The notes under the pieces: generated by a model
Database searches by the model: none
Told to the model about the DNA's origin: nothing
What the model saw: the letters and a program-made list of their open reading frames with translations, nothing else
Translations under genes and position numbers: made by a program
Shown: positions 1 through 8,632 of the stretch, piece by piece
Layout: each line of letters starts with the position of its first letter
How positions within the stretch are numbered: position 1 is the first letter of the stretch
Source: Coleofasciculaceae cyanobacterium
Lineage (GTDB): Bacteria > Cyanobacteriota > Cyanobacteriia > Cyanobacteriales > Xenococcaceae
Assembly (NCBI GenBank): GCA_036703275.1
Contig: DATNPK010000011.1
Location: 62,001 to 126,000, forward strand
Length of the DNA: 64,000 bases
Direction: 5' to 3'

Positions 1-1
1 A

Positions 2-430
2 CTCAAACAATTTAAAGCAGAAATCAATAAAAAAGGTAAGCCACTAACAGTTTCGGTGATTCGTATTTATCCTCAAGGAATTGCTTTTTATCAACCAGAT
101 TCTTTTTCTGGTTCAATTTTAACCGATGCGGGTTTATCTCGTCCTCCATTACAAAGACAAGGAGGAGGACAACAGCTAATTAGTCAAGAATTAATTAGTG
201 AAGCAGATGCCGATGTAATTTTTTACTGGGCTTATGGCGATGATTATTACAGTAAAGCAGAACGAATAGAGAATAGTTTAGAACAATTTAAATCCGATCC
301 TTTATGGTTACAATTAAATGCAGTTAAACAAGGAAAAGTTTATCAGGTCCCAGACTATTGGATTGGTTATGGCCCTTTAGCTGCTAATGCCGTAATTGAC
401 GATTTATTTAAATATTTACTCAATAACTAA
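2..430 (+). CDS. Iron-siderophore ABC transporter substrate-binding protein, C-terminal part (truncated by window edge)
   Basis: Only the C-terminal ~142 residues are present; the frame is open from base 2, so the start lies outside the window. The visible part fits the C-terminal lobe of FecB/BtuF-type periplasmic binding proteins: a stretch about a 'DVIFYWAYGDD' segment, then 'LNAVKQGKVYQVPDYW' and 'GPLAANAVIDDLFKYL', which is the usual ending of this fold. These proteins capture Fe(III)-siderophores or corrinoids and deliver them to an ABC permease. The MFS gene begins 3 bases after the stop, so the two are probably co-transcribed. A siderophore ligand is inferred from the TonB receptor and AraC regulator downstream; the ligand itself cannot be read from the sequence. 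Confidence 0.8.
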   Translation, partial: LKQFKAEINKKGKPLTVSVIRIYPQGIAFYQPDSFSGSILTDAGLSRPPLQRQGGGQQLISQELISEADADVIFYWAYGDDYYSKAERIENSLEQFKSDPLWLQLNAVKQGKVYQVPDYWIGYGPLAANAVIDDLFKYLLNN

Positions 431-433
431 ATT

Positions 434-1762
434 TTGAACCCACTAAATAATTTACCTGCAAATCTTCGTCCGTTTATTATTCTTTGGATTGGTCAACTAA
501 TTTCTATTTTAGGTTCAGAAATAACTGATTTTGCCATTACAATTTGGGCTTGGGAAATTACAGGCAAAGCCACTCCATTGTCTTTAATTTTGTTATTTGC
601 CAAAATACCGAGTATTATTGCTGCTATTTTTGCTGGTGCAATTGTAGATCGTTATAATCGTAAGTTTTTAATGTTTTTTGGCGATACTGCTTCTTGTATT
701 TCTACCATTTTTTTACTCGTACTTTTATTAACTAATCGTTTAGAAATTTGGCATTTATATGTTACGGCTGCTATCAACGGGTTATTTGGTTACTTTCAAG
801 ATTTAGCTTATTCATCTTCCCTATCTTTACTAGTACCGAAACAACACTATACAAGAGCAACAGTGTTAAATGATTATGTCAGTGGATTTGGGGCAAATAT
901 TCTTGCTCCAGCCTTAGCAGGAGGACTATATTATGTAATCGGGCTGCAAGGCATTATGGCGATCGATTTAATTACTTTTTTCGTCGCAATTTATTCATTA
1001 TCTTTAGTTAAAATACCACAACCAGTTACTAACACTAATTCACCTGAAAATAATAATTTATGGCAAAATTTGACCTTTGGGTTTCGCTACATCATCAAAC
1101 GCAAAAGTCTGCTAATAATGGTAATTTTTCTAATTATTTTCTATTTCATCGATCGCGTTATGTCTGGAATCGAATCGCCAATGATTTTAGCCCGTAGTGG
1201 CAACAATACAGCTATTTTTGCCAGCGTTCATACTGCCACGGCCATTGGAGGTGCGATCGGCGGTATCTTATTAAGTATCTGGGGCGGTTTTCAGCGTCGT
1301 ATTCACGGTTTCTTACTTGGGACAATCTTGACCTTTACCAGTGCGATCGCCTTTGGCTTGAGTAATCTACCTCCTCTGTGGCTAATTACTACCTTCTTTG
1401 CTGCTTTATTTTGGCCCATTATCGGTAGTTCAGAACTTTCGATTTGGCTAGCAAAAGTACCCCCCCAAATCCAAGGCAGAGTATTTGCAGCCCGCTTTTT
1501 AATGACCCAAATTTCTGTCCCGATTGCTTTAGCAATGACAGGATTTTTAGCCGATCGTGTTTTTGAACCAGCGATGATGCCTGGAGGTAGTTTAGCACCT
1601 ATATTAGGTAGTTTATTTGGCACTGGTTTAGGTTCGGGAATGGCAGTGCAATACACTTTATTTGCCATGTTTGGCGTAATTCTAGGTTTAGGCGGATACA
1701 CCTTGACTCAACTGCGAGATATTGAGACGATACTACCTGATGCAGATTTAGAGACTGGGTAA
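434..1762 (+). CDS. MFS transporter, enterobactin-exporter (EntS)-like
   Basis: A 442-residue integral membrane protein with about 12 hydrophobic helices. The N-terminal '[19 protein letters not shown]' segment and the 'DRYNRK' cytoplasmic loop after helix 2 are typical of the MFS_3 (EntS-like) group, proton-driven exporters of siderophores or drugs. The TTG start sits 3 bases after the upstream binding-protein stop, which indicates translational coupling. Placed between a siderophore binding protein and a siderophore regulator/receptor, it may export a siderophore or recycle one; this role is inferred from context. No biosynthetic NRPS gene is visible, so xenosiderophore handling is equally possible. 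Confidence 0.82.
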   Translation: MNPLNNLPANLRPFIILWIGQLISILGSEITDFAITIWAWEITGKATPLSLILLFAKIPSIIAAIFAGAIVDRYNRKFLMFFGDTASCISTIFLLVLLLTNRLEIWHLYVTAAINGLFGYFQDLAYSSSLSLLVPKQHYTRATVLNDYVSGFGANILAPALAGGLYYVIGLQGIMAIDLITFFVAIYSLSLVKIPQPVTNTNSPENNNLWQNLTFGFRYIIKRKSLLIMVIFLIIFYFIDRVMSGIESPMILARSGNNTAIFASVHTATAIGGAIGGILLSIWGGFQRRIHGFLLGTILTFTSAIAFGLSNLPPLWLITTFFAALFWPIIGSSELSIWLAKVPPQIQGRVFAARFLMTQISVPIALAMTGFLADRVFEPAMMPGGSLAPILGSLFGTGLGSGMAVQYTLFAMFGVILGLGGYTLTQLRDIETILPDADLETG

Positions 1763-1806
1763 CAAAATAAAGACAAATTTTATGAGTAAATTTTTTAAAT
1801 CTTTCT

Positions 1807-1826
1807 AAATGTTAAATGTTAAATGT
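1807..1826. repeat. Short heptamer repeat (AAATGTT-type) at the start of the acylase gene
   Basis: Nearly three copies of a 7-base AAATGTT unit overlap the proposed ATG of the acylase gene. The unit is the reverse-complement version of the AACATTA/AACATTG heptamers at 3869-4042 and reappears at 4427-4466 and 19335-19373. Confidence 0.6.
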
Positions 1827-3888
1827 AAAGTCAGCTTTTTTTCTAATTAGTTTATTGATCGTTTTGACGATCGGACAAACCAATTTACTGAGTAAGAACA
1901 ATACCGAGATTCTTTGGGATAATTACGGCGTGCCTCATGTTTATGGGATTGATAATCAAAGTACCTTTCAAGCCTTCGGTTGGGCGCAAATGCACAGCCA
2001 CGGCAACTTAATTCTACGTCTTTATGGTCAAGCTAGAGGCAGGGCTGCCGAATATTGGGGAGAAGACTATTTAGAGTCCGATCGATGGGTTGTCACCATG
2101 GGTATTCCCCAACGGGCAACAACTTGGTACAAGCAACAAAATGCTACTTTTCGCAGCTATTTAGATGCCTTTGCTGCTGGAATTAATATTTATGCCCAGG
2201 AACATCCCGAATTAATTGACGATGAAGTGAAAGTAGTCTTACCAGTAACGGGAGAAGATGTTCTCGCCCACGTTCAACGAGTACTTAATTTTACCTTTGT
2301 CGTAGACCCAGAAACCGTTACAAATCTTGGTCAAGAACAGAAGCATTTTAAAGGTTCTAACGGTTGGGCGATCGCGCCTTCTCATTCGGCTAGTGGCAAT
2401 GCCATGCTACTGGCTAACCCTCATTTGCCTTGGTCAGATTTATTTCTCTGGTATGAAGCACAAATTACCGCACCTGGTATGGATGCCTATGGCGCAACTT
2501 TGGTAGGTATTCCCGTTTTGGCGATCGCTTTTAATAATAATCTTGGTTGGACTCATACCGTCAATACTTTCGATGGTTGGGATCTTTATGAATTAACGCG
2601 ATCGGGCAAGGGATATCTATTTGATGGTCAAGTGCGAGATTTTGAACAGAAAACCGCTGAAATTAAAGTCAAACAACAAGATGGCACATTACAATCAGAA
2701 CAACTTGTTATACAAAGCTCTATTCATGGTGCGGTAATCAAGCAAGAACCAGGAAAAGCTCTAGCTTTAAGAGTTGTCGGTTTAGATCGTCCTGGAGTAT
2801 TAGAGCAATGGTGGGATATGGCAAAAGCTAATAACTTTAAGCAGTTTGAAACAGCACTTAAACGTCTACAGCTGCCCATGTTTACTGTCATGTATGCCGA
2901 TCGCGAGGGGCATATTATGCACCTATTTAACGGTCAAGTTCCTATTCGCGATCGAGGAGATTTTGAATATTGGTCAGGTATTATTCCGGGTGATACCTCA
3001 GATACTTTGTGGACTAAAATCCATCCCTATCAAGATTTACCTCGTATTGTCGATCCGACCAGCGGTTGGCTACAAAATGCTAACGATCCTCCCTGGACAA
3101 CTACTTTTCCCAGTGCTATTGCACCTGAAGATTATCCTCCTTACATAGCACCCCAAGAAATGAATTTGCGATCGCAGCGTTCGACTCGTATGTTAGCAGA
3201 AGATGATAAAATTTCTCTGGCAGAAATGATTGCCGATAAACATTCAACTCGCATGGAAATTGCGGATCGTCTCCTCGACGATTTACTCCCTGCATTACGT
3301 CAAGAAGCTAGTCCATTGGCTGTAAAAGTAGCCGATATACTGGAAAAATGGGATCGGCAAACTAATGCCGATAGTCAAGGGGCAGTATTATTCGCTGCTT
3401 GGTTAGAAGAAACTGACTTTGATACCTTGTTCAGTCAACCTTGGCAAAAAAACTCTCCTCTTACTACCCCCGATGGTTTAGCCAATCCTCAGCAAGCAGT
3501 AGCAACACTCTTAGCTGTAGCCACCAAGATCGAACAAGACTATGGCGCAATAGATGTTCCCTGGGGTGAAGTGTTTCGGCTTAACTACGGTAATGTAAAT
3601 TTACCCGCTAATGGTGGCCCAGGGTACTTAGGTATTTTTCGAGTAGTTAATTTTATGCCGATGGAAGACTCCAAACATTTTCAAGCCTTTGATGGAGATT
3701 CTTTCGTCGCTGCCATTGAGTTTTCCCAACCAGTCAAGGCAATGGCACTAACTACCTATGGTAATGCTACTCAACCAAACTCTACTAATTCTGACGAGCA
3801 ATTAAAGTTATTTACTCAAAAACAATTGCGTCCCATCTGGCGATCGCGCCAAGAAGTCGAAGCTCATTCATTGAACATTGAACATTAA
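1816..3888 (+). CDS. Penicillin acylase family protein (Ntn hydrolase, PvdQ/QuiP-like)
   Basis: A 690-residue precursor with an N-terminal hydrophobic signal (residues 5-22). Penicillin amidases (S45) are made as one chain that cleaves itself before a Ser, which then becomes the N-terminal nucleophile of the beta chain. Here 'KGSNGWAIAP' places this Ser at residue 181, so alpha and beta chains are both present and length is normal. The family hydrolyses amide-linked acyl groups: beta-lactams, acyl-homoserine lactones, or, for PvdQ, the fatty-acyl chain of a pyoverdine precursor in the periplasm. Its position in a siderophore locus makes siderophore acyl processing or quorum quenching plausible, but this is inference. 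The start ATG overlaps a heptamer repeat, and the last codons and stop are supplied by the heptamer array that follows. Confidence 0.86.
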   Translation: MLNVKSAFFLISLLIVLTIGQTNLLSKNNTEILWDNYGVPHVYGIDNQSTFQAFGWAQMHSHGNLILRLYGQARGRAAEYWGEDYLESDRWVVTMGIPQRATTWYKQQNATFRSYLDAFAAGINIYAQEHPELIDDEVKVVLPVTGEDVLAHVQRVLNFTFVVDPETVTNLGQEQKHFKGSNGWAIAPSHSASGNAMLLANPHLPWSDLFLWYEAQITAPGMDAYGATLVGIPVLAIAFNNNLGWTHTVNTFDGWDLYELTRSGKGYLFDGQVRDFEQKTAEIKVKQQDGTLQSEQLVIQSSIHGAVIKQEPGKALALRVVGLDRPGVLEQWWDMAKANNFKQFETALKRLQLPMFTVMYADREGHIMHLFNGQVPIRDRGDFEYWSGIIPGDTSDTLWTKIHPYQDLPRIVDPTSGWLQNANDPPWTTTFPSAIAPEDYPPYIAPQEMNLRSQRSTRMLAEDDKISLAEMIADKHSTRMEIADRLLDDLLPALRQEASPLAVKVADILEKWDRQTNADSQGAVLFAAWLEETDFDTLFSQPWQKNSPLTTPDGLANPQQAVATLLAVATKIEQDYGAIDVPWGEVFRLNYGNVNLPANGGPGYLGIFRVVNFMPMEDSKHFQAFDGDSFVAAIEFSQPVKAMALTTYGNATQPNSTNSDEQLKLFTQKQLRPIWRSRQEVEAHSLNIEH

Positions 3889-4042
3889 ACATTGAACATT
3901 GAACATTGAACATTGAACATTGAACATTGAACATTGAACATTGAACATTGAACATTAAACATTGAACATTGAACATTGAACATTGAACATTGAACATTGA
4001 ACATTAAACATTAAACATTGAACATTGAACATTGAACATTAA
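3869..4042. repeat. Heptamer tandem array, about 24 copies of CATTGAA/CATTAAA
   Basis: An uninterrupted 7-bp tandem array with two unit types (CATTGAA most common, CATTAAA at intervals). It contains the last codons and TAA stop of the acylase gene and runs up to the four-helix-bundle gene. Short tandemly repeated heptamers of this kind are well known in cyanobacteria. Copy number is likely to differ between strains. A minus-strand reading of the array gives a spurious low-complexity ORF. Confidence 0.93.
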
Positions 4043-4052
4043 GTATTTGGGG

Positions 4053-4415
4053 ATGGATAAAAATAATGTAACTTATGATAAGGCTTATCAGTTTGCTATT
4101 AGAATTGTTAATGCTTATAAGTATTTAATTAAAGAAAGAAAGGAGTTTGTTTTATCTAAGCAATTATTAAAAAGTGGTACATCTATCGGTGCAAACGTTG
4201 CCGAAGCTAATGGGGCAATTTCTTCTGCCGACTTTTCTGCTAAAATTTCTATAGCTTATAAAGAGACTTTAGAAACAAAATATTGGCTATCTTTATTAAA
4301 AGATACTGGATATATAGACATCAAATCTTTCAATAGTATCTATCAGGATGCAGATGAAATAGCCAAAATATTATTTTCAATCTTAAAAAATACCAGAATC
4401 AACAGCAAATCATAA
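4053..4415 (+). CDS. Four-helix-bundle protein (23S rRNA intervening-sequence protein / bAvd-like family)
   Basis: About 120 residues from the ATG at 4053; a TTG at 4032 inside the heptamer array would add 7 residues but is less likely. The pattern 'AYQFAIRIVNAYKYL', 'LLKSGTSIGANVAEA', 'AKISIAYKETLETKYWLSLL' is diagnostic of the small helical S23/IVP family (TIGR02436-like). Members occur inside 23S rRNA intervening sequences, beside diversity-generating retroelements as Avd, or alone; the molecular function of stand-alone copies is unknown. No reverse transcriptase or template repeat is visible nearby. The gene is bracketed by heptamer arrays on both sides (3869-4042 and 4427-4466), which suggests that it and the repeats moved or expanded together. 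Confidence 0.85.
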   Translation: MDKNNVTYDKAYQFAIRIVNAYKYLIKERKEFVLSKQLLKSGTSIGANVAEANGAISSADFSAKISIAYKETLETKYWLSLLKDTGYIDIKSFNSIYQDADEIAKILFSILKNTRINSKS

Positions 4416-4426
4416 ATTAGCCATGC

Positions 4427-4466
4427 TAAATGATAAATGCTAAATGTTAAATGTTAAATGTTAAAT
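4427..4466. repeat. Heptamer tandem repeat (TAAATGN), 5.7 copies
   Basis: Units TAAATGA, TAAATGC, then TAAATGT three times and a partial unit. It is the reverse-complement relative of the array at 3869-4042, lies just after the four-helix gene and overlaps the proposed ATG of the AraC regulator. Confidence 0.85.
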
Positions 4467-5338
4467 TACGACCTGGATTAGAATTAAGTATCGAACATTA
4501 TCAACTGCACGATCGCTGGAACATCCCAAAGTGCGATGAGGCTCTGCCTCCGCTTAGCGATAGCCTTAATCGATTCGAGATGTGTTTTCAAATTAGCAGA
4601 CAAAACTGCGATCGAGACGGTTTTATGGGTGCAGGACAAACTACATTTTGCGCTAGTGGTTTGGCGGTGTCTGGAGAGTGGGAGCAACTCCAGCAACACC
4701 CAGTTATGAGTGTAAGTATGCACATCGAACCCGAATTAGTCGTCGATTTCTGGGGAGAAGACGATCGAGATATTGATGTGAACTGGAACAAATTATTTCA
4801 AACAGAACAACCCTGTTTCGTAGATTCTGGCTCGATTACGCCCCAGATGCAGGTGGCATTACAACAAATCTTAAACTGTCCCTATCGAGGTGCGATCGCA
4901 CGGATGTATTTAGAAAGTAAAGTCTGGGAGCTAATGGCGTTACAATTAGCTCAGATGAAAGACGATAATCGATCAAACCAATATTCTCTGAAATCAGAAG
5001 ATCGCGATCGCCTTTATCTAGCTCAACAAATTTTAGGCGATCGCTTAGATCATCCCCCTTCTTTAACCGACTTAGCTCAAGAAATTGGCTTAAATGAGTG
5101 CAGCCTTAAACGCGGTTTTCGTCAACTATTCGGCACAACGGTATTTGGTTACCTCTATCAACAACGCATGGAATATGCCAGACAGCTTTTACAACAGCGA
5201 GAATTGAATGTTGGTCAGGTAGCCAAAAAAGTAGGTTATGCCAGCCAAAGTCGTTTTGCCACTGCATTTAGAAAAAAATTTGGCATTAATCCTAAAGTAT
5301 TTGCTCGGCGATCGCTAGGTAATTTAACTATCTATTAG
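4451..5338 (+). CDS. AraC family transcriptional regulator (PchR-like)
   Basis: 295 residues: a ligand-sensing N-terminal region and a C-terminal AraC-type double helix-turn-helix (about residues 190-288), with the first HTH in 'LTDLAQEIGLNECSLKRGF' and the second in 'VGQVAKKVGYASQSRFATAF'. The N-terminal half resembles PchR-type regulators, which bind ferric siderophores and activate the cognate receptor gene. It converges on the DUF1636/TonB-receptor genes with a gap of only 3 bases. A 15-bp direct repeat in the receptor promoter is a natural candidate operator. The start at 4451 lies within a heptamer repeat with no clear ribosome binding site, so the true start may be a few codons away. 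Confidence 0.85.
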   Translation: MLNVKLRPGLELSIEHYQLHDRWNIPKCDEALPPLSDSLNRFEMCFQISRQNCDRDGFMGAGQTTFCASGLAVSGEWEQLQQHPVMSVSMHIEPELVVDFWGEDDRDIDVNWNKLFQTEQPCFVDSGSITPQMQVALQQILNCPYRGAIARMYLESKVWELMALQLAQMKDDNRSNQYSLKSEDRDRLYLAQQILGDRLDHPPSLTDLAQEIGLNECSLKRGFRQLFGTTVFGYLYQQRMEYARQLLQQRELNVGQVAKKVGYASQSRFATAFRKKFGINPKVFARRSLGNLTIY

Positions 5339-5341
5339 CTA

Positions 5342-5704
5342 TTAAGATGGCTTAATTGGGGGAATACGGGCGATATTTGCTGATTTAAGTACTTGAGGAA
5401 ATTTTTTATAAGGAATAGATTCACCTTGGCGATCGAGATAAAAATTTGCAACCTCAAGCAAAGCTTCAGGACTTTCTCGAACGGGTAAGTCAGTAAATAA
5501 ATAGGTAAATCGATCGCTTGCAGAAAGTGCAACGACACAGGCTTGTTCGCACATCCACAGGCATCCTACGGCTTGAATAACAAATTTATCTTCATCATTC
5601 AGTTCGTTTAGTCTATCTAACAGGCAAGCACCTTCAGATAGTTCTGAATCCTGGTTAGAAGTAGTATTACAAGATTTACAGACGAACAAGACGGGTTTTG
5701 ACAT
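5342..5704 (-). CDS. DUF1636 family protein (putative metal/Fe-S binding, thioredoxin-like)
   Basis: 120 residues. 'LFVCKSCNTT' near the N terminus, then 'AVGCLWMCEQACVVAL' around residue 50: this spaced cysteine set is typical of DUF1636, whose pattern resembles thioredoxin-like [2Fe-2S] proteins. Function is unknown; genes of this family commonly accompany metal- or corrinoid-uptake genes. It starts 58 bp after the TonB receptor stop on the same strand and is likely co-transcribed with it, suggesting a role in handling imported iron or metal chelate. Confidence 0.8.
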   Translation of the reverse strand: MSKPVLFVCKSCNTTSNQDSELSEGACLLDRLNELNDEDKFVIQAVGCLWMCEQACVVALSASDRFTYLFTDLPVRESPEALLEVANFYLDRQGESIPYKKFPQVLKSANIARIPPIKPS

Positions 5705-5762
5705 GACAAGAATTTCTCGTTTTTTTAATTACTTAGCTGCTGGTTTTGGTTATTTTTGATCC

Positions 5763-8369
5763 TCAAAATTCCACTGAAACCGAACCAATTACCGTAAAAG
5801 GATCGCCTGGTCTAACTGCTTCTCTAAAGGTTTCACTCGACCTAATATAGTCAACGTCGAAGAGGTTTTGAAAGTTAAGATTAGCTTGCCAATTGTCTTG
5901 ACGATAGAAAAGAGCAGCATCGGTACGGACATAACTAGGTAGAGTAAAAGTATTATCTAAATCTCCTTGGCGATCGCCAACAAAAAAGACCCCTGCACCT
6001 ACACCTAAACCCTGTAAGCTTCCCTGCTGAATTTGATAACTCGTCCAGAGACTCGCGCTATTTTCGGGGACGTTTGCTAATTTATTTCCCACAGGAAATT
6101 CATTATCTTCGGTAATCTCGGCATCGGTATAAGCATAAGCAGCAATAACATTCCAACCAGGTAAGATTTCTCCTGCAACATCTAATTCAATTCCGCGACT
6201 GCGAACTTCTCCCGCAGCAATACTAAAATCTGTGTTATCGGGATCGATAGTAGCAAAATTATTGCGCTCGATTTGATAGAAAGCCAAGGTACTAGTAAGT
6301 TTTTGATTCAGAAATTCTCCTTTAACTCCAAGTTCGTATTGATTACCAGTAGAAGGTTCGAGGACATCACCAGCAACGGTAGTGGAATTAAACGGATCGG
6401 GATTAAAGGAAGTGCTGTAGCTGGCATAAAGAGAAATAGGCGCGATCGGTTGATAAACTATACCAAGGCGAGGACTAAATTTTTCTTGAGACTGTTCGGA
6501 AGTTAGATTTTCGGTAAAATCAATTGATTCTTGATCGTAAATATCTAAACGTCCGCCAGCCAAAAACTTGAATTGTTCTGAAAGAGAGATTTGGTCTTGT
6601 AAATAAATACCAATTAAATCCGCACGAATATTCTCGTCTCGCACAAATGAAGTTAAATCTTCAGGTTCGATATTCGGAACGGGATCTGCTTCTTGGGTAA
6701 AGACATCAATTAAAAATATGGGGTCGTCTGGTAGTCTTCCCTGTCTTCCCACACTAGTGGTGCGGTCTAAATCCACACCGACTAAAAGCTGATGTTCGAC
6801 TTTTCCTGTCGCAAATTCTCCAACTACATTGGTTTGTAAGCTATAGTTTTCTCGAATATCTTCATTACGGCGAAATCCCCTTTCTAAAATCCCCGAATCG
6901 TCAATCAATACAGAATCAAGACGAAAATCAGATGTATCTCCAGAAACCAAGCGAAAACTATTACGAAGTTTCCATTTATCGCTAAAACGATGTTCTAATT
7001 GATAACTAGCACTCAACTGTTCTAATTCATATTCATCATCGGGCTGTTGGAAAATGCGATCGAAGGGAATATCGGCAACACCATCATCAATAGCTACAAT
7101 ACCGCGATCGAAGGGGTTAGCTTGGTTAATATAGCTGAAATCTATGAGTAAATCAGTGTTCTTGCCGATTTGCCAGCTAATAGTTGGTGCAAGAGATAAA
7201 CGAGTTGCATCTTGGTCAAAATCACGGAAACCATTATTGACTTCAAAAGCAGCATTCAGACGATAGAGTAAGTTTTGCTCGGAATCGATCGCATCGGAGA
7301 AATCAAAACTAGATTGAAATAAACCAAAGTTACCCAATTCTATTTTCGTTTCGGCAAAAGGTTCTGATAAAGGCTTTTTCGTCACTAAATTAATTACGCC
7401 ACCAGGTTCGAGATTACCATATAAAATTGAGGCAGGCCCTTTTAAGACTTCAATCCGCTCTAATCTTTCTGCACTAGGCAATCCTTGTCCAAAAGCAGTC
7501 TGGCGAAATCCATTAATCAAAGTGGTGTCTTGAGCAAAACCGCGAATGACAAATCTTTCTGCCGTACCACCAAAACTATCCCCCGTACTAACTCCACTGA
7601 CATTCCGTAGTGCATCTTCTAGTCGGTTGGCTTGTTGATCTTCAATCACTTGTTGCGGTACAACTTGAATTGACTGGGGTATATCTTTTAAAGGTGTATC
7701 GGTGCGAGTGGCTGTAGTAGCTTCGGGAACAGTATAATCGTCATCTTCTTCCTCTCCTTCTCCCGTAGCAATGACTTCTATCTCTTCATCGGGTGTTTGT
7801 TGTGCTGTAGCTTCTGGTGTAATATTTAAAACTAAATTTTGCGATGATGGTACTACTTCCGCGCTTGGTGCCTGGTTTTCTCCTGTAATGGTTAAACGAA
7901 CATTACTTTCATCTATCTGAGTAACTGTAATTTCTCTAATTCCTGGTGCGGGATTGCTTTGTTTGAATTCATCCCCTGCTGGTAAAGCCAGAGTTGCATC
8001 TAAAAGATCGATGACTAAATTATTCCCTTCAGGCAAAATTAACGGAACTAATTTTTGTTCTCCTGCTGCGGTTTGTAAAATTAACTCCAACTCTGACTCA
8101 GTTTGATTAATCTGTACCCCCGTAACTCTAGTAATGCCTTGCGCAATTAAATTAGAAATTGGCTTGATAGAATGGCGATCGCTTTTTTTTGTCTCCCAGT
8201 CTCCCTCCTTTGCCTGAATCAAATCTCTTTTTTGCAAATTATTATGATTAATTTTTTCTTGGTTTTTAGCTGCTACGGCTCGCTCAGACAGCGCACATAT
8301 CATAGTCAGAACACTTAAAAAAAACAATAAACTATTATTCCAAAACTTAAATTGATGATGTAATTTCAC
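5763..8369 (-). CDS. TonB-dependent siderophore receptor with N-terminal AMIN domain
   Basis: An 868-residue outer-membrane receptor. Domains: signal peptide (about 1-34), AMIN domain (about 78-185, containing 'VTGVQINQTESELELIL'), acidic linker with the TonB-box region (about 195-225), plug (about 225-335, 'LKDIPQSIQVVPQQVI', 'FVIRGFAQDTTLINGFR', 'IEVLKGPASILYGNLEPGG'), then a 22-strand barrel ending in 'VEF' with the C-terminal Phe needed for barrel assembly. An added AMIN domain is characteristic of cyanobacterial siderophore receptors. It imports a ferric siderophore using TonB/ExbBD energy. The start is GTG at 8369. Upstream lie a Fur-like box and tandem 15-bp repeats, so dual control by iron and by the neighbouring AraC regulator is likely. 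Confidence 0.95.
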   Translation of the reverse strand: MKLHHQFKFWNNSLLFFLSVLTMICALSERAVAAKNQEKINHNNLQKRDLIQAKEGDWETKKSDRHSIKPISNLIAQGITRVTGVQINQTESELELILQTAAGEQKLVPLILPEGNNLVIDLLDATLALPAGDEFKQSNPAPGIREITVTQIDESNVRLTITGENQAPSAEVVPSSQNLVLNITPEATAQQTPDEEIEVIATGEGEEEDDDYTVPEATTATRTDTPLKDIPQSIQVVPQQVIEDQQANRLEDALRNVSGVSTGDSFGGTAERFVIRGFAQDTTLINGFRQTAFGQGLPSAERLERIEVLKGPASILYGNLEPGGVINLVTKKPLSEPFAETKIELGNFGLFQSSFDFSDAIDSEQNLLYRLNAAFEVNNGFRDFDQDATRLSLAPTISWQIGKNTDLLIDFSYINQANPFDRGIVAIDDGVADIPFDRIFQQPDDEYELEQLSASYQLEHRFSDKWKLRNSFRLVSGDTSDFRLDSVLIDDSGILERGFRRNEDIRENYSLQTNVVGEFATGKVEHQLLVGVDLDRTTSVGRQGRLPDDPIFLIDVFTQEADPVPNIEPEDLTSFVRDENIRADLIGIYLQDQISLSEQFKFLAGGRLDIYDQESIDFTENLTSEQSQEKFSPRLGIVYQPIAPISLYASYSTSFNPDPFNSTTVAGDVLEPSTGNQYELGVKGEFLNQKLTSTLAFYQIERNNFATIDPDNTDFSIAAGEVRSRGIELDVAGEILPGWNVIAAYAYTDAEITEDNEFPVGNKLANVPENSASLWTSYQIQQGSLQGLGVGAGVFFVGDRQGDLDNTFTLPSYVRTDAALFYRQDNWQANLNFQNLFDVDYIRSSETFREAVRPGDPFTVIGSVSVEF

Positions 8370-8388
8370 TCTTGCCCCTGAATACTAA

Positions 8389-8403
8389 TAAAAATGATTC
8401 TCA
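8389..8403 (-). promoter_or_regulatory. Fur-box-like site upstream of the TonB receptor
   Basis: Read on the minus strand, TGAGAATCATTTTTA matches the 7-1-7 Fur consensus TGATAATnATTATCA at 11 of 14 informative positions. It lies 20-34 bp upstream of the receptor GTG, where a bound repressor would block transcription. The assignment is by consensus only. Confidence 0.6.
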
Positions 8404-8446
8404 AGTAATTCAGAATACATCAATTGCTAGCAGTTTTTACGCAGAG

Positions 8447-8482
8447 TTTGCGCCTCAAAAGTAATATTTTGCGCCTCAAAAG
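8447..8482 (-). promoter_or_regulatory. Candidate AraC/PchR operator: 15-bp direct repeat with 21-bp period
   Basis: The word CTTTTGAGGCGCAAA (minus strand) occurs twice, at 8447-8461 and 8468-8482, without mismatch. The 21-bp period equals two helical turns, which suits the two half-sites of an AraC-family dimer. It lies about 80-115 bp upstream of the receptor start, further out than the Fur-like box, as expected for an activator. An adjacent dyad CTTTCA-N8-TGAAAG (8490-8509) may belong to the same control region. Confidence 0.6.
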
Positions 8483-8632
8483 GATAAGACTTTCAACGCG
8501 CAGTGAAAGAAAATTCTGGCGCGATCGCTTTGGAACATCTTTTATTAGCCAAAAAAATGTAATTTACAAACAATCTCAAGCGGGCGATCGCAGCTAAGCT
8601 AAAAAATCCAGCCCTAATTAACCAATACCAAA

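Noticed and set aside
3812-3997. Minus-strand ORF of repeated MFNVQCS units
   Set aside because: It is a direct translation of the heptamer array; no start context or conservation expected.
4053-4415. Diversity-generating retroelement around the bAvd-like gene
   Set aside because: No reverse transcriptase, template repeat or variable repeat nearby.
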